From contig JAVBNN010000004.1 in the NCBI GenBank assembly GCA_031551525.1, forward strand, positions 48,721 to 112,720: 64,000 bases of DNA. Direction: 5' to 3'. A model generated the notes under the pieces. That model searched no databases, was not told the DNA's origin, and saw only the letters and a list, made by a program, of their open reading frames with translations. A program made the translations under genes and the position numbers. Of this stretch, positions 34,601-44,275 are shown one piece after another (the stretch's first letter is position 1; each line of letters opens with the position of its first letter). This DNA is from JAVBNN01 sp031551525 (GTDB lineage: Bacteria; Bacillota; Negativicutes; Acidaminococcales; JAISLQ01).

Positions 34601-35578
34601 ATGGACAAAAAAATACGTATAGGTATAGTTGGCTACGGCAACATCGGCCGCGGGGTCGAGCAGGCGATAACCAAAATGCCTGACATGGAATTGGCCGCTA
34701 TATTTTCCCGCCGCGAACTTTTACCCACCCCCTCCGGCGTTCCCTGCGTACCCATCGCCCATGCCACCGAATGGAAAAATAAAATAGACGTACTCGTCCT
34801 GTGCGGCGGCAGCGCTACCGATCTTCGAGAGCAGTCTCCAGTTTTTGTAAAACATTTTAACATCGTCGATAGTTTCGATACACACGCCGTCATCCCTGAG
34901 CATTTTACTGCCGTAGACGTTGCGGGGCAAGCCTCCGACAAAGTAGGCGTGATATCAGTCGGCTGGGATCCGGGCCTCTTTTCTCTCACTCGGCTTTTAA
35001 TGCAGAGTGTTTTGCCGGACGGCGACGACTATACTTTCTGGGGACCCGGCGTCAGTCAGGGCCATTCGGATGCCCTGCGCCATGTTCCGGGAGTACTTGA
35101 CGGCAAGCAATACACCATGCCGGTCCAACTGGCCCTCGACCAGATACGTTCTGGCAAACGCCCTCACCTCGCCCCCCGTCAGATGCATACCCGCGACTGT
35201 TATGTGGTGGCTGCCCTGGGCGCCGATAAAGACTCGATAGAGAAGAACATCAAGGCAATGCCAAACTATTTTGACGGCTATGATACCACCGTCACTTTCA
35301 TGGACGAAACATCCTTTAAGGCCAAACATTCTGCCATGCCGCACGGTGGCTTTGTCCTGCGCGCCGGAAGCACCTCGAAAAACTGCGACCACGTGATGGA
35401 ACTTACGCTCAAAATGGACAGTAACCCCGAATTCACTTCCAGCATACTCCTAGCCTACGCGAGAGCCGCCGCCCGCCTGTCACGGGAGGGCCAAAAAGGC
35501 GCTTTCACCGCATTTGACATAGCGCCCGCCTACCTGTCGCCATTCAGCGGCGAACAAATGCGAAAAAACCTTTTGTAA
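34601..35578 (+). CDS. ddh: meso-Diaminopimelate dehydrogenase
   Basis: NADPH-dependent enzyme converting tetrahydrodipicolinate directly to meso-diaminopimelate, giving peptidoglycan precursor and lysine, 325 residues. The Rossmann motif is IGIVGYGNIGRGVEQ. LVLCGGSATD, SVGWDPGLFSL and GPGVSQGHSDA match the family. Length is typical. AGAGG lies seven bases before the ATG. A possible promoter (TTGACC, 17 bases, TATTGT) lies at about 34547-34575. This one-step route is less widespread than the succinylase or acetylase routes. Confidence 0.92.
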   Translation: MDKKIRIGIVGYGNIGRGVEQAITKMPDMELAAIFSRRELLPTPSGVPCVPIAHATEWKNKIDVLVLCGGSATDLREQSPVFVKHFNIVDSFDTHAVIPEHFTAVDVAGQASDKVGVISVGWDPGLFSLTRLLMQSVLPDGDDYTFWGPGVSQGHSDALRHVPGVLDGKQYTMPVQLALDQIRSGKRPHLAPRQMHTRDCYVVAALGADKDSIEKNIKAMPNYFDGYDTTVTFMDETSFKAKHSAMPHGGFVLRAGSTSKNCDHVMELTLKMDSNPEFTSSILLAYARAAARLSREGQKGAFTAFDIAPAYLSPFSGEQMRKNLL

Positions 35579-35583
35579 CAAAA

Positions 35584-35606
35584 AAACCGGCTCAGCCGGT
35601 TTTTTT
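35584..35606. terminator. Bidirectional terminator between ddh and the MATE gene
   Basis: AAACCGGCT pairs with AGCCGGTTT; T-runs occur on both strands. Serves two convergent genes. Confidence 0.82.
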
Positions 35607-36927
35607 AATATCCGTAAACGCTACGGTGCTTCTTTACAAAGTACCAAGAGACGCCTAATGTAGCCAATTCGGCGATCGGCACAGCCAGCCAGATGCCTCT
35701 TATTCCAAACAACATAGGCAAAACTATGATGCCGGCGGTAAAAAACACGAAGGAGTGCATTATGGATATGACCGCCGATACCCGCCCGTTGGAAAAGGCC
35801 GTAAACATGGCAGATGCGAAAATATTAAACCCAATAAACAAAAACGTCAGAGAGTAAAAACGCATCCCGCTGGTGGCTATATCAAATACTGCAGTAGCGC
35901 GCCCGACAAATGCTTCCACTATATACGGCGCGAAAATGAGTGAACTCAAGAAGATAACCGCCGACGAAACCAAAAGAAAGTTGTTGCTGTAGTGCATGGT
36001 TTTCTTCAGCTGATCCCGGTCACGGGCGCCGTAGTTATAGCTGATAAGAGGCGCGCTGCCAAAAGAAAAGCCCAGGTAAACCGATATCATGAGAAACTGG
36101 GCGTACAGGATAATGCTGATGGCGGCAACTCCCGCCTCTCCCAGGTATTTCATAGTCATGATATTGAACAAAAGCGTCGTGAATGCAGTAGAAAAGCGTA
36201 TGACCATCTCGGCAAAACCATTTGTACAGGTCTTTAAAAGCACCGCGCTTTTTAAGACCGGCCGGGTAAAACGCAATACGTTGCTTTTTCTGGCAAAATA
36301 AAACGCCGCAAAAAAAGACGGCATGATGAAACTTATGGCCGTGCCCCAGGCCGCACCTTTTATACCAAAGCCGTACTCCACGATCAAAATGTAGTCGAGG
36401 ATGATATTCAAAATGCCGCCGAATAGCGCAAGGCCCAGGCTCACTCCCGCGCTGCCGTCCGTACGCATGAATATTTCCATGATATCGTTGACAATAATAA
36501 ACGGCGCGGCCAGTGCTATGACAAAAGCATAGTCATAGCAGTCCCGGTAGAGCGCCTCGCTGGCGCCAAGAAATATAACCACGGGTTTTAAAAAAACAAT
36601 GAACAGTGTGGCAAGCGCAAGGCCTGCGGCCAGTCCGGCCAAGAGTATCATGCTAAAGTTCTCTTTGGCTTCCTGCGGTTTGTTCATACCTAAAAGTGCC
36701 CCGACTATGGCACTGCCTCCGCTGCCCAGCATGACGGAAAAACCAAAAATAACGCTCAATACCGGAAAAGCTATATTTACGGCGGCCAGGGCGTTCTCGC
36801 CGACGAAGCGTCCGACAAACAAGCCGTCTACTACCGTATAAAAAGATATGAACAACATGGATACGGTAGTCGGCGCTATTATCTTCAAAAAAGAGCGGCC
36901 GGTCAGGCTGCGGGAGAAAATGTCCAT
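35605..36927 (-). CDS. MATE-family multidrug/sodium antiporter
   Basis: Integral membrane exporter, 440 residues, about twelve helices in two similar halves (the SMLFISFYTVVDGLFVGRF start and the YNYGARD loop before the second half). It resembles the MepA/DinF-like branch. The ATG chosen follows GAGGGGC; 20 extra upstream codons lack a start site. Substrate unknown; drug efflux is a family-level guess. Confidence 0.85.
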   Translation of the reverse strand: MDIFSRSLTGRSFLKIIAPTTVSMLFISFYTVVDGLFVGRFVGENALAAVNIAFPVLSVIFGFSVMLGSGGSAIVGALLGMNKPQEAKENFSMILLAGLAAGLALATLFIVFLKPVVIFLGASEALYRDCYDYAFVIALAAPFIIVNDIMEIFMRTDGSAGVSLGLALFGGILNIILDYILIVEYGFGIKGAAWGTAISFIMPSFFAAFYFARKSNVLRFTRPVLKSAVLLKTCTNGFAEMVIRFSTAFTTLLFNIMTMKYLGEAGVAAISIILYAQFLMISVYLGFSFGSAPLISYNYGARDRDQLKKTMHYSNNFLLVSSAVIFLSSLIFAPYIVEAFVGRATAVFDIATSGMRFYSLTFLFIGFNIFASAMFTAFSNGRVSAVISIMHSFVFFTAGIIVLPMLFGIRGIWLAVPIAELATLGVSWYFVKKHRSVYGY

Positions 36928-36982
36928 AAAAGCCCCTCGTAAATAGTCAGTAGTGCTATTATATACCGCCTCAACCAAAAAA

Positions 36983-37018
36983 AACACCCCCGCTGCCAGA
37001 AGAAGCGACGGGGGTGTT
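36983..37018. terminator. Terminator between two minus-strand genes
   Basis: AACACCCCCG pairs with CGGGGGTGTT; eight T follow on the minus strand. Ends the transcript of the lipoprotein gene at 37041. Confidence 0.8.
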
Positions 37019-37040
37019 TTTACTCGGTTTTACAGTACCA

Positions 37041-38330
37041 TTACCTGTAAGAATAATTGAAATTTACGGTGACTTTGACATAATTCTTATTATAGTCGGC
37101 CGGCGGACGGAATTTGTACCAGCCGGTCGTGGATTTCAGCGGTGGCACCACTTTATCCACAGGAGTATTGTATTTGACCGTGTAAGTTTTTTGCACACCG
37201 GCAGCCGTCTTGTAGACCAGGGTCAGGGTAGCGTTGTTTATCCTGGTGACCGTACGGTTGTTAAAATTATTTACATACTGCCCGTGTACTGTCCTGGTGC
37301 CGTCGCTGTTGCCGACAACCTTGGTAGTTTTCCAGGCTACACTGCCTTTGGCGGCCGGTTTGGCAGCCGGTTTGGCAGCCGGTTTGGGAGCGGAGGCCTT
37401 GCCGGCAGCCATGCCTTTTTCATAGGCAGCCTTTTCGGCGGCGGACTGTTTTTGCTTTTCAGCAGCCAGACGGGCGGCATCGGCCTTTTTCTTATCATTT
37501 TCCGCCTCGGCCTTAGCCGCTTCTTCCATATCTTGTATATAACTTTCATATTCCGGTGGATCCATGAAAACATCTTCCGCTACCTCGGCAGCGCGGTTCT
37601 CCTGCCCGGAGAAGGCTTTCCAGAAAGCGCCTTCTTTGTCTATAAATTTGTCCAAATCACCATACGGTATGCCAAAACCAGGCACAAAACAGGCATCATC
37701 ACTGGAGACGGTGTATACCCAAAAATAATCGTCGCACAGCGCGAACTGCTGTCCTTTGGTCTTGGGATCCCAAAAAGTCTTGAAGGCGGAAAACTGCCAG
37801 CCTTCACTAGCGCTCGGGTCATACAGGCGGTAGTCCGTCTGGTCTTTAGCTATTTTCAGTATTTCTTCCTCATATTTACTGCCTTTTTTGAACAGATCGG
37901 CCATAGTGTATATCTTGCCGGTAGTCAGATCGATATGTACCATCTGCTCCACATATTCGACCCCATTGGCCGCAGGCAGTTCATTCAAGCCGGAAAAACA
38001 CACTATCAAAAGGCGGTCGTTCAGGAAAAGCACCCGGTAATCCCCACTCAATCCTCCGTCTTTTCCTTTGTTTTCCAGGGAAAGTACTGCATTTTTTATA
38101 TTTTCATTTATCTTTTTTTGCAGCGACGTGTTCTTCATTTCCCTTACTTCCGGCAAAACAACGTCGACACTCTCTTTGCTGTATTCCACTGCTTTTATTG
38201 CTATCTTTGCTGCGTTCTCATCAACCTTTCCCTCCGAATCATCACACCCGGCTGTTATCAGTAAAAATGCCAGCATGGCGGCCACACAAAGTAACCTGTA
38301 AAATCTTGAACAATTACTGCCTTTTGCCAT
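37041..38330 (-). CDS. Lipoprotein with RsiV/DUF3298-like domain
   Basis: Exported lipoprotein of 429 residues, lipobox LITAGC with cysteine 29. Residues 40-240 resemble the DUF4163/DUF3298 domain of RsiV and PdaC (EYVEQMVHIDLTTGKIYTMA is typical). Then comes a charged, alanine-rich coiled coil (residues 265-320), a short PAAK repeat (three units) and a beta-rich C-terminal domain of about 95 residues. The DUF3298 domain senses or binds cell-wall related ligands in other proteins. No sigma factor gene is adjacent. GGGAGGGGC precedes the start. Function not assigned. Confidence 0.72.
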   Translation of the reverse strand: MAKGSNCSRFYRLLCVAAMLAFLLITAGCDDSEGKVDENAAKIAIKAVEYSKESVDVVLPEVREMKNTSLQKKINENIKNAVLSLENKGKDGGLSGDYRVLFLNDRLLIVCFSGLNELPAANGVEYVEQMVHIDLTTGKIYTMADLFKKGSKYEEEILKIAKDQTDYRLYDPSASEGWQFSAFKTFWDPKTKGQQFALCDDYFWVYTVSSDDACFVPGFGIPYGDLDKFIDKEGAFWKAFSGQENRAAEVAEDVFMDPPEYESYIQDMEEAAKAEAENDKKKADAARLAAEKQKQSAAEKAAYEKGMAAGKASAPKPAAKPAAKPAAKGSVAWKTTKVVGNSDGTRTVHGQYVNNFNNRTVTRINNATLTLVYKTAAGVQKTYTVKYNTPVDKVVPPLKSTTGWYKFRPPADYNKNYVKVTVNFNYSYR

Positions 38331-38547
38331 ATACTCGCCCCTCCCGCTCTACTTTCCCTATAAATAAAATGATCTTTATTGCTGTTAATACGACTTTACA
38401 AGATTTTTTCCTCTTTTACAATGAAAAAATATACGAACGTATATCTGTTTGGTACTAATTATTAACAAAGTGCAAATAACCGGGAAAACTGTTATAATAT
38501 ATAAGTCAAAATATGTTTTCCGCATAGTTGCGGAAGGAGAGAATACC

Positions 38548-39291
38548 TTGACTATTATGAAAGGCGCCGAGCCTTATTTATTGCCATCGGGTGGCAAAGG
38601 AGTATTGTTGATACACGGTTTTACCGGTTCGCCCGCTGAAATGAAGCTTTTGGGCGAGTACCTGCACGAACGCAATTTTACTGTGCTGGCTGTACGGTTG
38701 CCTGGACACGGTACCTGCGTGGAAGATCTTGCGCGTACCGTTTGGACGGAATGGTACCAAGCGGTGGAAGACGGATACCACATCCTGCGTAAACTGTGCT
38801 CGGAAGTATCGGTAGTCGGCACATCGTTGGGCGCTCTTTTGGCGTTGCATCTGTCTGCACGCTATTCCGTCGAAAGAGTCGTGGCCATATCGACGCCTAT
38901 TTTCGTCTACGACAAACGGGCGCCCCTTTTGCCCTTCTATCGTTTGTTCAGAAAATATCTGCCCAAACGTAAACGCCGTTACACGATCGAGCAAGCGCAT
39001 AATGTTTCTTATGATAAATACCCACTTGCACCACTCGCGAGCCTATTTAAGCTGCGCGACCTGGTCAAAGAAGAACTTTCCGATATCACTGAACCGGTGC
39101 TCATCGTCCAGTCAAGGGTGGAACATACCGCAACTCCCGACAGCGCAAGCTATATCTACAAGCACTTGGCCAGCGAAAAAAAAGAACTTATGTGGCTTGA
39201 CGCTTCCGGCCACATGGTAATACTTGATGAAGAACGGGAAAAAGTATATGAACGCATAAATGCTTTTTTAAAGGAGGAAGAAGATGAGTGA
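38548..39291 (+). CDS. est: Carboxylesterase, Est30/YvaK-like alpha/beta hydrolase
   Basis: Predicted monoacylglycerol lipase/carboxylesterase of 247 residues. The oxyanion region is HGFTGSPAEM, the nucleophile serine lies in GTSLGA and the catalytic histidine in ASGHMV. I chose TTG 38548, six bases after GGAGAG, instead of the ATG three codons later. A TATAAT-like -10 (about 38495-38500) stands upstream. In Bacillus the orthologue also precedes rnr, smpB and ssrA, which supports the assignment. Overlaps the next gene by 8 bases. Confidence 0.85.
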   Translation: MTIMKGAEPYLLPSGGKGVLLIHGFTGSPAEMKLLGEYLHERNFTVLAVRLPGHGTCVEDLARTVWTEWYQAVEDGYHILRKLCSEVSVVGTSLGALLALHLSARYSVERVVAISTPIFVYDKRAPLLPFYRLFRKYLPKRKRRYTIEQAHNVSYDKYPLAPLASLFKLRDLVKEELSDITEPVLIVQSRVEHTATPDSASYIYKHLASEKKELMWLDASGHMVILDEEREKVYERINAFLKEEEDE

Positions 39292-39676
39292 CCAATACAG
39301 CTGGTGCTTTGCTTGCGGCAAAGACAACCCTATCGGCCTCAAACTGGAGTTTGAACTGACAGAAGCCCAATACAGCACGGTTTTTATCCCCGGCCCGGAG
39401 CATCAAAGTTATGATGGACGCGTGCACGGCGGCATCATCACAACCCTCTTGGATGAAGTAATAGCCGGTTTTGTGCATAAAAGCACTGGCAAAGACGCGT
39501 TTACCGCCCGCCTTGAAGTGCGCTATCGACAGCCGGTGCCTATAGGCCAGCCGCTCCGCGCCGTAGCACGCCCCATAAAACAAAAAGGACGCATGTATGA
39601 GATGCAGGGGGAACTCTTCCTGGCAGACGGCCAACTGGCCGCCGAAGCCACCGGCAAGATCCTCCTGGCTACCTGA
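39284..39676 (+). CDS. PaaI-family hotdog thioesterase
   Basis: Predicted acyl-CoA thioesterase, 130 residues. CFACGKDNPIGL at the N-terminus and DGRVHGGIITTLLDEV form the usual PaaI active-site helix with an acidic residue. It begins inside the end of the esterase gene (8-base overlap, GGAGGAAG just upstream) and ends 2 bases before rnr, so all three are translated from one message. Substrate unknown. Confidence 0.82.
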   Translation: MSDQYSWCFACGKDNPIGLKLEFELTEAQYSTVFIPGPEHQSYDGRVHGGIITTLLDEVIAGFVHKSTGKDAFTARLEVRYRQPVPIGQPLRAVARPIKQKGRMYEMQGELFLADGQLAAEATGKILLAT

Positions 39677-39678
39677 CC

Positions 39679-41928
39679 ATGGGCAAAAAACAACTGCAAG
39701 AAAAAATCATCGCCCTCATGAAGTCCGACTCCTATAAACCTTTATCTGAAGAAGATATACTGCAAAAACTCGCTTTTGAAGGCAGCCAGGTAAAAGATTT
39801 TTGGGCCATAGTCAAAGAACTTGAAGAAGCGGGCGCTATCATTTGTACGCGCTTCAATACTTACGGACTGCCGGGAAAAATGAACCTCATCACCGGCACG
39901 GTTAGTATGACCGGCAAGGGTTTTGGCTTTCTCGTGCCGGAAAACAAATCCGGTGAAGACATATTTATCCCGCCGGACAGTTTGCTGGGCGCTATGAACG
40001 GCGATCGGGCCATCGCCCGCATCAACAGCCGTCCTGAAGGCAAACAACCGGAAGGCGCGATCGTGCGCATCTTAAAGCGCGCCAACCCTACAGTAGTCGG
40101 CAATTTTAACCGCCGCGGCGATTACGGGTTTGTAACACCAGATGACAAAAAATTGCAGCAGGATATTTTTATTGCCAAAAAGAACTTTAACGGCGCCAGA
40201 GACGGACAAAAAGTCGTAGCCGCAGTCACCTCCTGGCCGGAGCGCAATAAAAACGCCGAAGGACGCATCACGGAAATACTGGGCTTTGCCGGTGACAGCG
40301 GCCTTGAGGTATTGTCCATCATAAAGCAGCATGGCCTCGCCACCGAGTTTTCACCCAAAGTGCTGGCCGCCGCCAAAAAAATAAATAAAACCGTAACAGC
40401 TGACGAACTATCCGGTCGCCGCGACCTAAGGGAGCGCTTTATCGTCACTATAGACTCTGACGACGCCAAAGACCTCGACGACGCTGTATACGCGGAGCAT
40501 CTCTCCGGCGGCGATTGGCTGCTCGGCGTATATATAGCCGATGTCAGCCATTATGTAGTGGAAAACTCCGCGCTCGACGAAGAGGCCAAAGAACGCGGCA
40601 CCAGCGTCTATCTGGTGGACCGCGTACTGCCCATGCTGCCCGAGCGCCTGAGTAACGGCATTTGCAGCTTGAATGCCGGAGAAGACCGCTTGGTCATGGC
40701 CTGCGAGATGCAGATAAACCCCGCGGGTAAAGTAGTCAAACACGAAATATTTCCGGCAGTAATCAACGTCGGACTGCGTCTTAGCTACGCGCGGGTCAAG
40801 AGTTTACTCGAAGACGACGTTCTGCCGGCTGATACATCCATCCAGTTGGTCAGCCTTCTAAAAACCATGGTCGGCCTCCGGGGCGCACTGCGCAACAAAC
40901 GCCTGGCGCGCGGCGCTATCGATTTTGATTTTCCCGAGCAAAAAGCCATACTGGACGCCAAAGGAAAACCGCTCGAAATAATACAGAAAAGACGCTCGGT
41001 CGCCGAATCCATCATCGAAGAATTCATGCTGGCCGCCAACGAGACCGTGGCGGAAGAACTCTCCCGCCGCGGCATGCCCGCGATCTTCCGTGTGCATGAA
41101 CCGCCGGCAGACGATAAAATCACCGCTTTGACCGGACTCCTTAATACCTTTAACCTGAAACTGCCCCCGGCCAAAAACATAACGCCGGGCGCGCTACAGG
41201 AACTGCTGGCTAAAATAGTCGGGCAGCCGGAGGAAAAACTCATCTCCAAGGTAGTGCTACGTTCACTTAAACAGGCAGAATACAAAGCGGAAAATCTCGG
41301 CCATTTCGGCCTGGCCGCCGAATATTACACCCATTTTACGTCGCCCATCCGCCGCTATCCCGACCTAGTGGTACACCGGCGCCTGAAGGCCGGAGGGAAA
41401 ACCTCTAAAAGCAATCAGGAAGCGCTTAAAACATACCTGGCCGCTACTGCCGAACACTCCTCCCGCCAGGAAAGAGCCGCCGAGCAGGCCGAGCGCGATA
41501 CCCTCGACCTGAAAAAAGCCGAATACATGCTGGGCTTTGTCGGCGAACAATTTGACGGCGTCATCAGCAGCGTTACCGCCTTCGGTCTCTTTGTGGAGCT
41601 CGCGAACGGCGTCGAGGGGTTGCTGCATATGTCAGCCCTGGCCGATGATTATTACGTATATGTAGAAGAAAAATACTGCCTGATCGGTGAGATGACCAAA
41701 AAAGTATACCGTATCGGCGATACGGTAACTATCGAAGTACTGTCTGCCAATATAACCAACCGCACGGTAGACTTCATCCTGCCCGGACAAACGGTCGGCG
41801 TCAAAAAAACGCTAACGAAAAAATCACCGGAGCACAGCCAGACCCGTGGGCCAAAGTCCCGCAAACCGGCTAAAAGTATCGTAAACAAAAAAAATAAAAA
41901 CTTGGCTAAAAACAAAAAAAGTCGCTGA
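39679..41928 (+). CDS. rnr: Ribonuclease R
   Basis: Processive 3'-5' exoribonuclease of 749 residues that degrades structured RNA and works with tmRNA on stalled messages. An N-terminal winged-helix domain is followed by two cold-shock domains (GKGFGFLVPE, GDYGFVTPDD). The RNB catalytic core follows, with aspartates in TIDSDDAKDLDDAVYAE. An S1 domain begins GVISSVTAFGLFVEL, and a lysine-rich tail ends the protein. Complete and of normal length. Next gene is smpB, 17 bases downstream. Confidence 0.95.
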   Translation: MGKKQLQEKIIALMKSDSYKPLSEEDILQKLAFEGSQVKDFWAIVKELEEAGAIICTRFNTYGLPGKMNLITGTVSMTGKGFGFLVPENKSGEDIFIPPDSLLGAMNGDRAIARINSRPEGKQPEGAIVRILKRANPTVVGNFNRRGDYGFVTPDDKKLQQDIFIAKKNFNGARDGQKVVAAVTSWPERNKNAEGRITEILGFAGDSGLEVLSIIKQHGLATEFSPKVLAAAKKINKTVTADELSGRRDLRERFIVTIDSDDAKDLDDAVYAEHLSGGDWLLGVYIADVSHYVVENSALDEEAKERGTSVYLVDRVLPMLPERLSNGICSLNAGEDRLVMACEMQINPAGKVVKHEIFPAVINVGLRLSYARVKSLLEDDVLPADTSIQLVSLLKTMVGLRGALRNKRLARGAIDFDFPEQKAILDAKGKPLEIIQKRRSVAESIIEEFMLAANETVAEELSRRGMPAIFRVHEPPADDKITALTGLLNTFNLKLPPAKNITPGALQELLAKIVGQPEEKLISKVVLRSLKQAEYKAENLGHFGLAAEYYTHFTSPIRRYPDLVVHRRLKAGGKTSKSNQEALKTYLAATAEHSSRQERAAEQAERDTLDLKKAEYMLGFVGEQFDGVISSVTAFGLFVELANGVEGLLHMSALADDYYVYVEEKYCLIGEMTKKVYRIGDTVTIEVLSANITNRTVDFILPGQTVGVKKTLTKKSPEHSQTRGPKSRKPAKSIVNKKNKNLAKNKKSR

Positions 41929-41945
41929 GCGGAGGAATACCGAAC

Positions 41946-42416
41946 ATGGAAGAGCGCCGCATAAAAATCGTCGCAGACAACCGAAAAGCGCGGCATGACT
42001 ACTTTATACACGAAACGTACGAAGCCGGCCTCGCCCTCACCGGCACAGAGGTAAAGTCCCTGCGCGCCGGCAAGGCCAACCTCAAAGACAGTTACGCCCA
42101 AATAGACAAAAACGCAGAAGTGTACTTGAACAATCTTCACATAAGTCCTTACGAACAGGGTAACAGGTTTAACCACGACCCGCTGCGCCCGAGAAAACTA
42201 CTTTTGCATAAAGCGGAAATCAGTAAACTCATTGGCAAAGTAAAAGAAAAAGGCTACACGCTGATTCCGCTTAAAATATACTTTTCCCGTGGCCGGGCCA
42301 AGATCGAGTTGGCGCTCGCCACCGGCAAAAAACTTTACGACAAGCGGCAGGATATCGCCGAAAAAGACGCCAAGCGTGAAATCGCGCGCATCGCCAAAGA
42401 CCGGCAGCACGAATGA
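41946..42416 (+). CDS. smpB: SsrA-binding protein SmpB
   Basis: Binds tmRNA and places it in stalled ribosomes, 156 residues. The beta-barrel has NRKARHDYFIHETYEAGL, GTEVKSLRAGKANLKDSY and RKLLLHKAEI. A basic C-terminal tail (KDAKREIARIAKDRQHE) enters the decoding centre. GGAGG precedes the ATG. Its RNA partner ssrA lies 2.7 kb downstream on the same strand. Confidence 0.96.
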   Translation: MEERRIKIVADNRKARHDYFIHETYEAGLALTGTEVKSLRAGKANLKDSYAQIDKNAEVYLNNLHISPYEQGNRFNHDPLRPRKLLLHKAEISKLIGKVKEKGYTLIPLKIYFSRGRAKIELALATGKKLYDKRQDIAEKDAKREIARIAKDRQHE

Positions 42417-42434
42417 CTTTAAGGGGGATTTACC

Positions 42435-43343
42435 ATGAAAAAGCTCTTGATCACCGCCCTATCCAGCGTCATCCTGCTCACCGGGCTATGCCCCGGCGGC
42501 GCAGCCGCCGCGCCTGTGCATCCAGCCACGGCCATTTTGAAGGTATATGAAAAAGAACTGCCCTATATTGACTTTTTCTCACCTTACATTGTCAGCATAC
42601 TTGCCCTTAATGAACTCGAACACCAGCGGCACATCACGGAGGTCAGGGCTTTTCTCCAGTGGTATCTTGACAATCTAAATTACCCCGATAAGCACGGCAT
42701 GAACGGCACTATTTACGACTTTCACATAAAAAACGGCCAGCAGGAAGCCAATCAAAACTACGACTCAGTCGACGGTTATTCCGGCCTTTTTCTCCACCTG
42801 CTTTATAAGTACGTCCTTTTGACCGGTGACCACAGTATTTTGGCTGGCAACTGGACCAGGATAGACGACATAGCCTACACCCTGCCCTCTCTCCAGGATG
42901 CCAAAGACGGTTTGACCGTGGTAATGCCCGGCCGCGATACCAAATACCTGATGGACAACTGCGAATCCTACGCCGGCGTCACCGCCTATATCGAACTGCG
43001 CCGCCTGGCCTCCTTGCCGGACGATCCCTTTTACGGCCCCGTGCAGAAAAACATAAAAGATGGTATTTTACACCATCTTTTTGACAAACAAAACAACAAC
43101 TTTTTCTGGGCGCTCGACAGCGTAAACCAGCACCGCTCTGGCTGGGTGGTATTTTACCCGGACGGATTTGCCCAGATATTTCCACTTTATTACGACATCC
43201 TGCCGGAAGGCTCCCCCCTCAAACGCCAGCTCTGGGAAAAATTCAACCGGGCTTTCGCCGGCCAGATGCCGACTTACCCGGTCGAACAACGAATCATATA
43301 CGGTTTGACCAAAGAAAAACTGGCTCAACAAGGGATCGAATAA
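42435..43343 (+). CDS. Secreted protein, possibly six-hairpin glycosidase-like
   Basis: Exported protein of 302 residues with a clear signal peptide (KKLLITALSSVILLTGLCPG, cleavage near AAAAPV). The mature part is helical, with DSVDGYSGLFLHLLYKY, WTRIDDIAY and NCESYAG. The spacing recalls the (alpha/alpha)6 toroid of bacterial glycoside hydrolases, but I see no decisive catalytic motif. It starts 19 bases after smpB with AAGGGGG upstream, so is likely co-transcribed. Function not assigned. Confidence 0.6.
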   Translation: MKKLLITALSSVILLTGLCPGGAAAAPVHPATAILKVYEKELPYIDFFSPYIVSILALNELEHQRHITEVRAFLQWYLDNLNYPDKHGMNGTIYDFHIKNGQQEANQNYDSVDGYSGLFLHLLYKYVLLTGDHSILAGNWTRIDDIAYTLPSLQDAKDGLTVVMPGRDTKYLMDNCESYAGVTAYIELRRLASLPDDPFYGPVQKNIKDGILHHLFDKQNNNFFWALDSVNQHRSGWVVFYPDGFAQIFPLYYDILPEGSPLKRQLWEKFNRAFAGQMPTYPVEQRIIYGLTKEKLAQQGIE

Positions 43344-43349
43344 AACCGC

Positions 43350-44204
43350 CTACCTTTGCAGTATAAGGATGCTTCCCAATACCATCGCCACACCAAGAAG
43401 CTGCACCGGCACAAAAGTTTCATTGAACAGTATCACCGCCAGGATTATCGTAATCACCGGCTCGATCGTACTGATGATGGACACCTTGCTCGGCCCGATC
43501 AGCCTTATCCCTTCGAATAAAAACATAATGGAAAAGAACGTGCAAAAGATCGCGCAGCCCACTATCGCCAGCCAGGCGGTCATACTGATCCCCGTCGTGT
43601 AGTCCCCGCTCACCAGCGCGCTCACGATATAAAGTATGGCAGCCCCGCTAACGATAAGCGCCGTACTGACCAGCGGCTCTACATTTTTAGTAAAGTGCGC
43701 CCCGGCAGTTATGTAAAAAGTATAAAACACCGCGCACAAAACGCCAAACAGCACACCCATATAGTCGAGTTCCGCCGCATTACCGCCCAGCACTATGACC
43801 ATGCCGGAAAAAGACAATATAAGCGCCAGCAGCTTGTTGCGGCTGAACAGCTCCATCCCCAACGCGATAGTGAGCACAGTGACCATCGCTGGATAGAGGT
43901 AAAGCAAGAGCGCCGCCATTCCCGCGCCGGTACGATGTACCGCCTGTACCAGAAAAGCCGACGTCACGCCGTAGCCCAACGCCCCTACCAGCATGATAGC
44001 CACTGCCGTTGAGAGCGGCGCCAGCGGCAGCTTCCTATATATGACCATCCCCCATAGAGCCACCGCTGCCACAGGAAACCGCGTCGCCATGATAGTGACC
44101 GTATTGGCGCCTCCAGCGAGGGCGTATGGGATAAAAATAGCCAGCACGGCGAAACAGCAGGCTGACAGGATACTGTAAACAGTACCCCTCAAAGTGTCTG
44201 ACAT
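43350..44204 (-). CDS. EamA-family DMT transporter
   Basis: Ten-helix drug/metabolite transporter-type membrane protein, 284 residues, made of two EamA repeats. The second ends in VSIISTIEPVITIILAVILF, a family hallmark. GAGGAG precedes the ATG. Convergent with the preceding secreted-protein gene with only 6 bases between stops. Substrate unknown. Confidence 0.85.
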   Translation of the reverse strand: MSDTLRGTVYSILSACCFAVLAIFIPYALAGGANTVTIMATRFPVAAVALWGMVIYRKLPLAPLSTAVAIMLVGALGYGVTSAFLVQAVHRTGAGMAALLLYLYPAMVTVLTIALGMELFSRNKLLALILSFSGMVIVLGGNAAELDYMGVLFGVLCAVFYTFYITAGAHFTKNVEPLVSTALIVSGAAILYIVSALVSGDYTTGISMTAWLAIVGCAIFCTFFSIMFLFEGIRLIGPSKVSIISTIEPVITIILAVILFNETFVPVQLLGVAMVLGSILILQR

Positions 44205-44275
44205 AACTTTTGCTCCTCGTATAAATATGACTAGATTATAGCACGCGGTCTGTTGTTTGTCCCACTCATGCAGGA

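Noticed and set aside
37360..37390. Short tandem repeat as a CRISPR-like array
   Set aside because: It encodes PAAK units inside the lipoprotein; there are no spacers and no cas genes anywhere in the window.
37014..38264. Long plus-strand open frame of 416 codons opposite the lipoprotein gene
   Set aside because: The minus-strand gene has a lipobox, a good ribosome site and a recognisable domain; the opposite frame has no start site and reads as a shadow.
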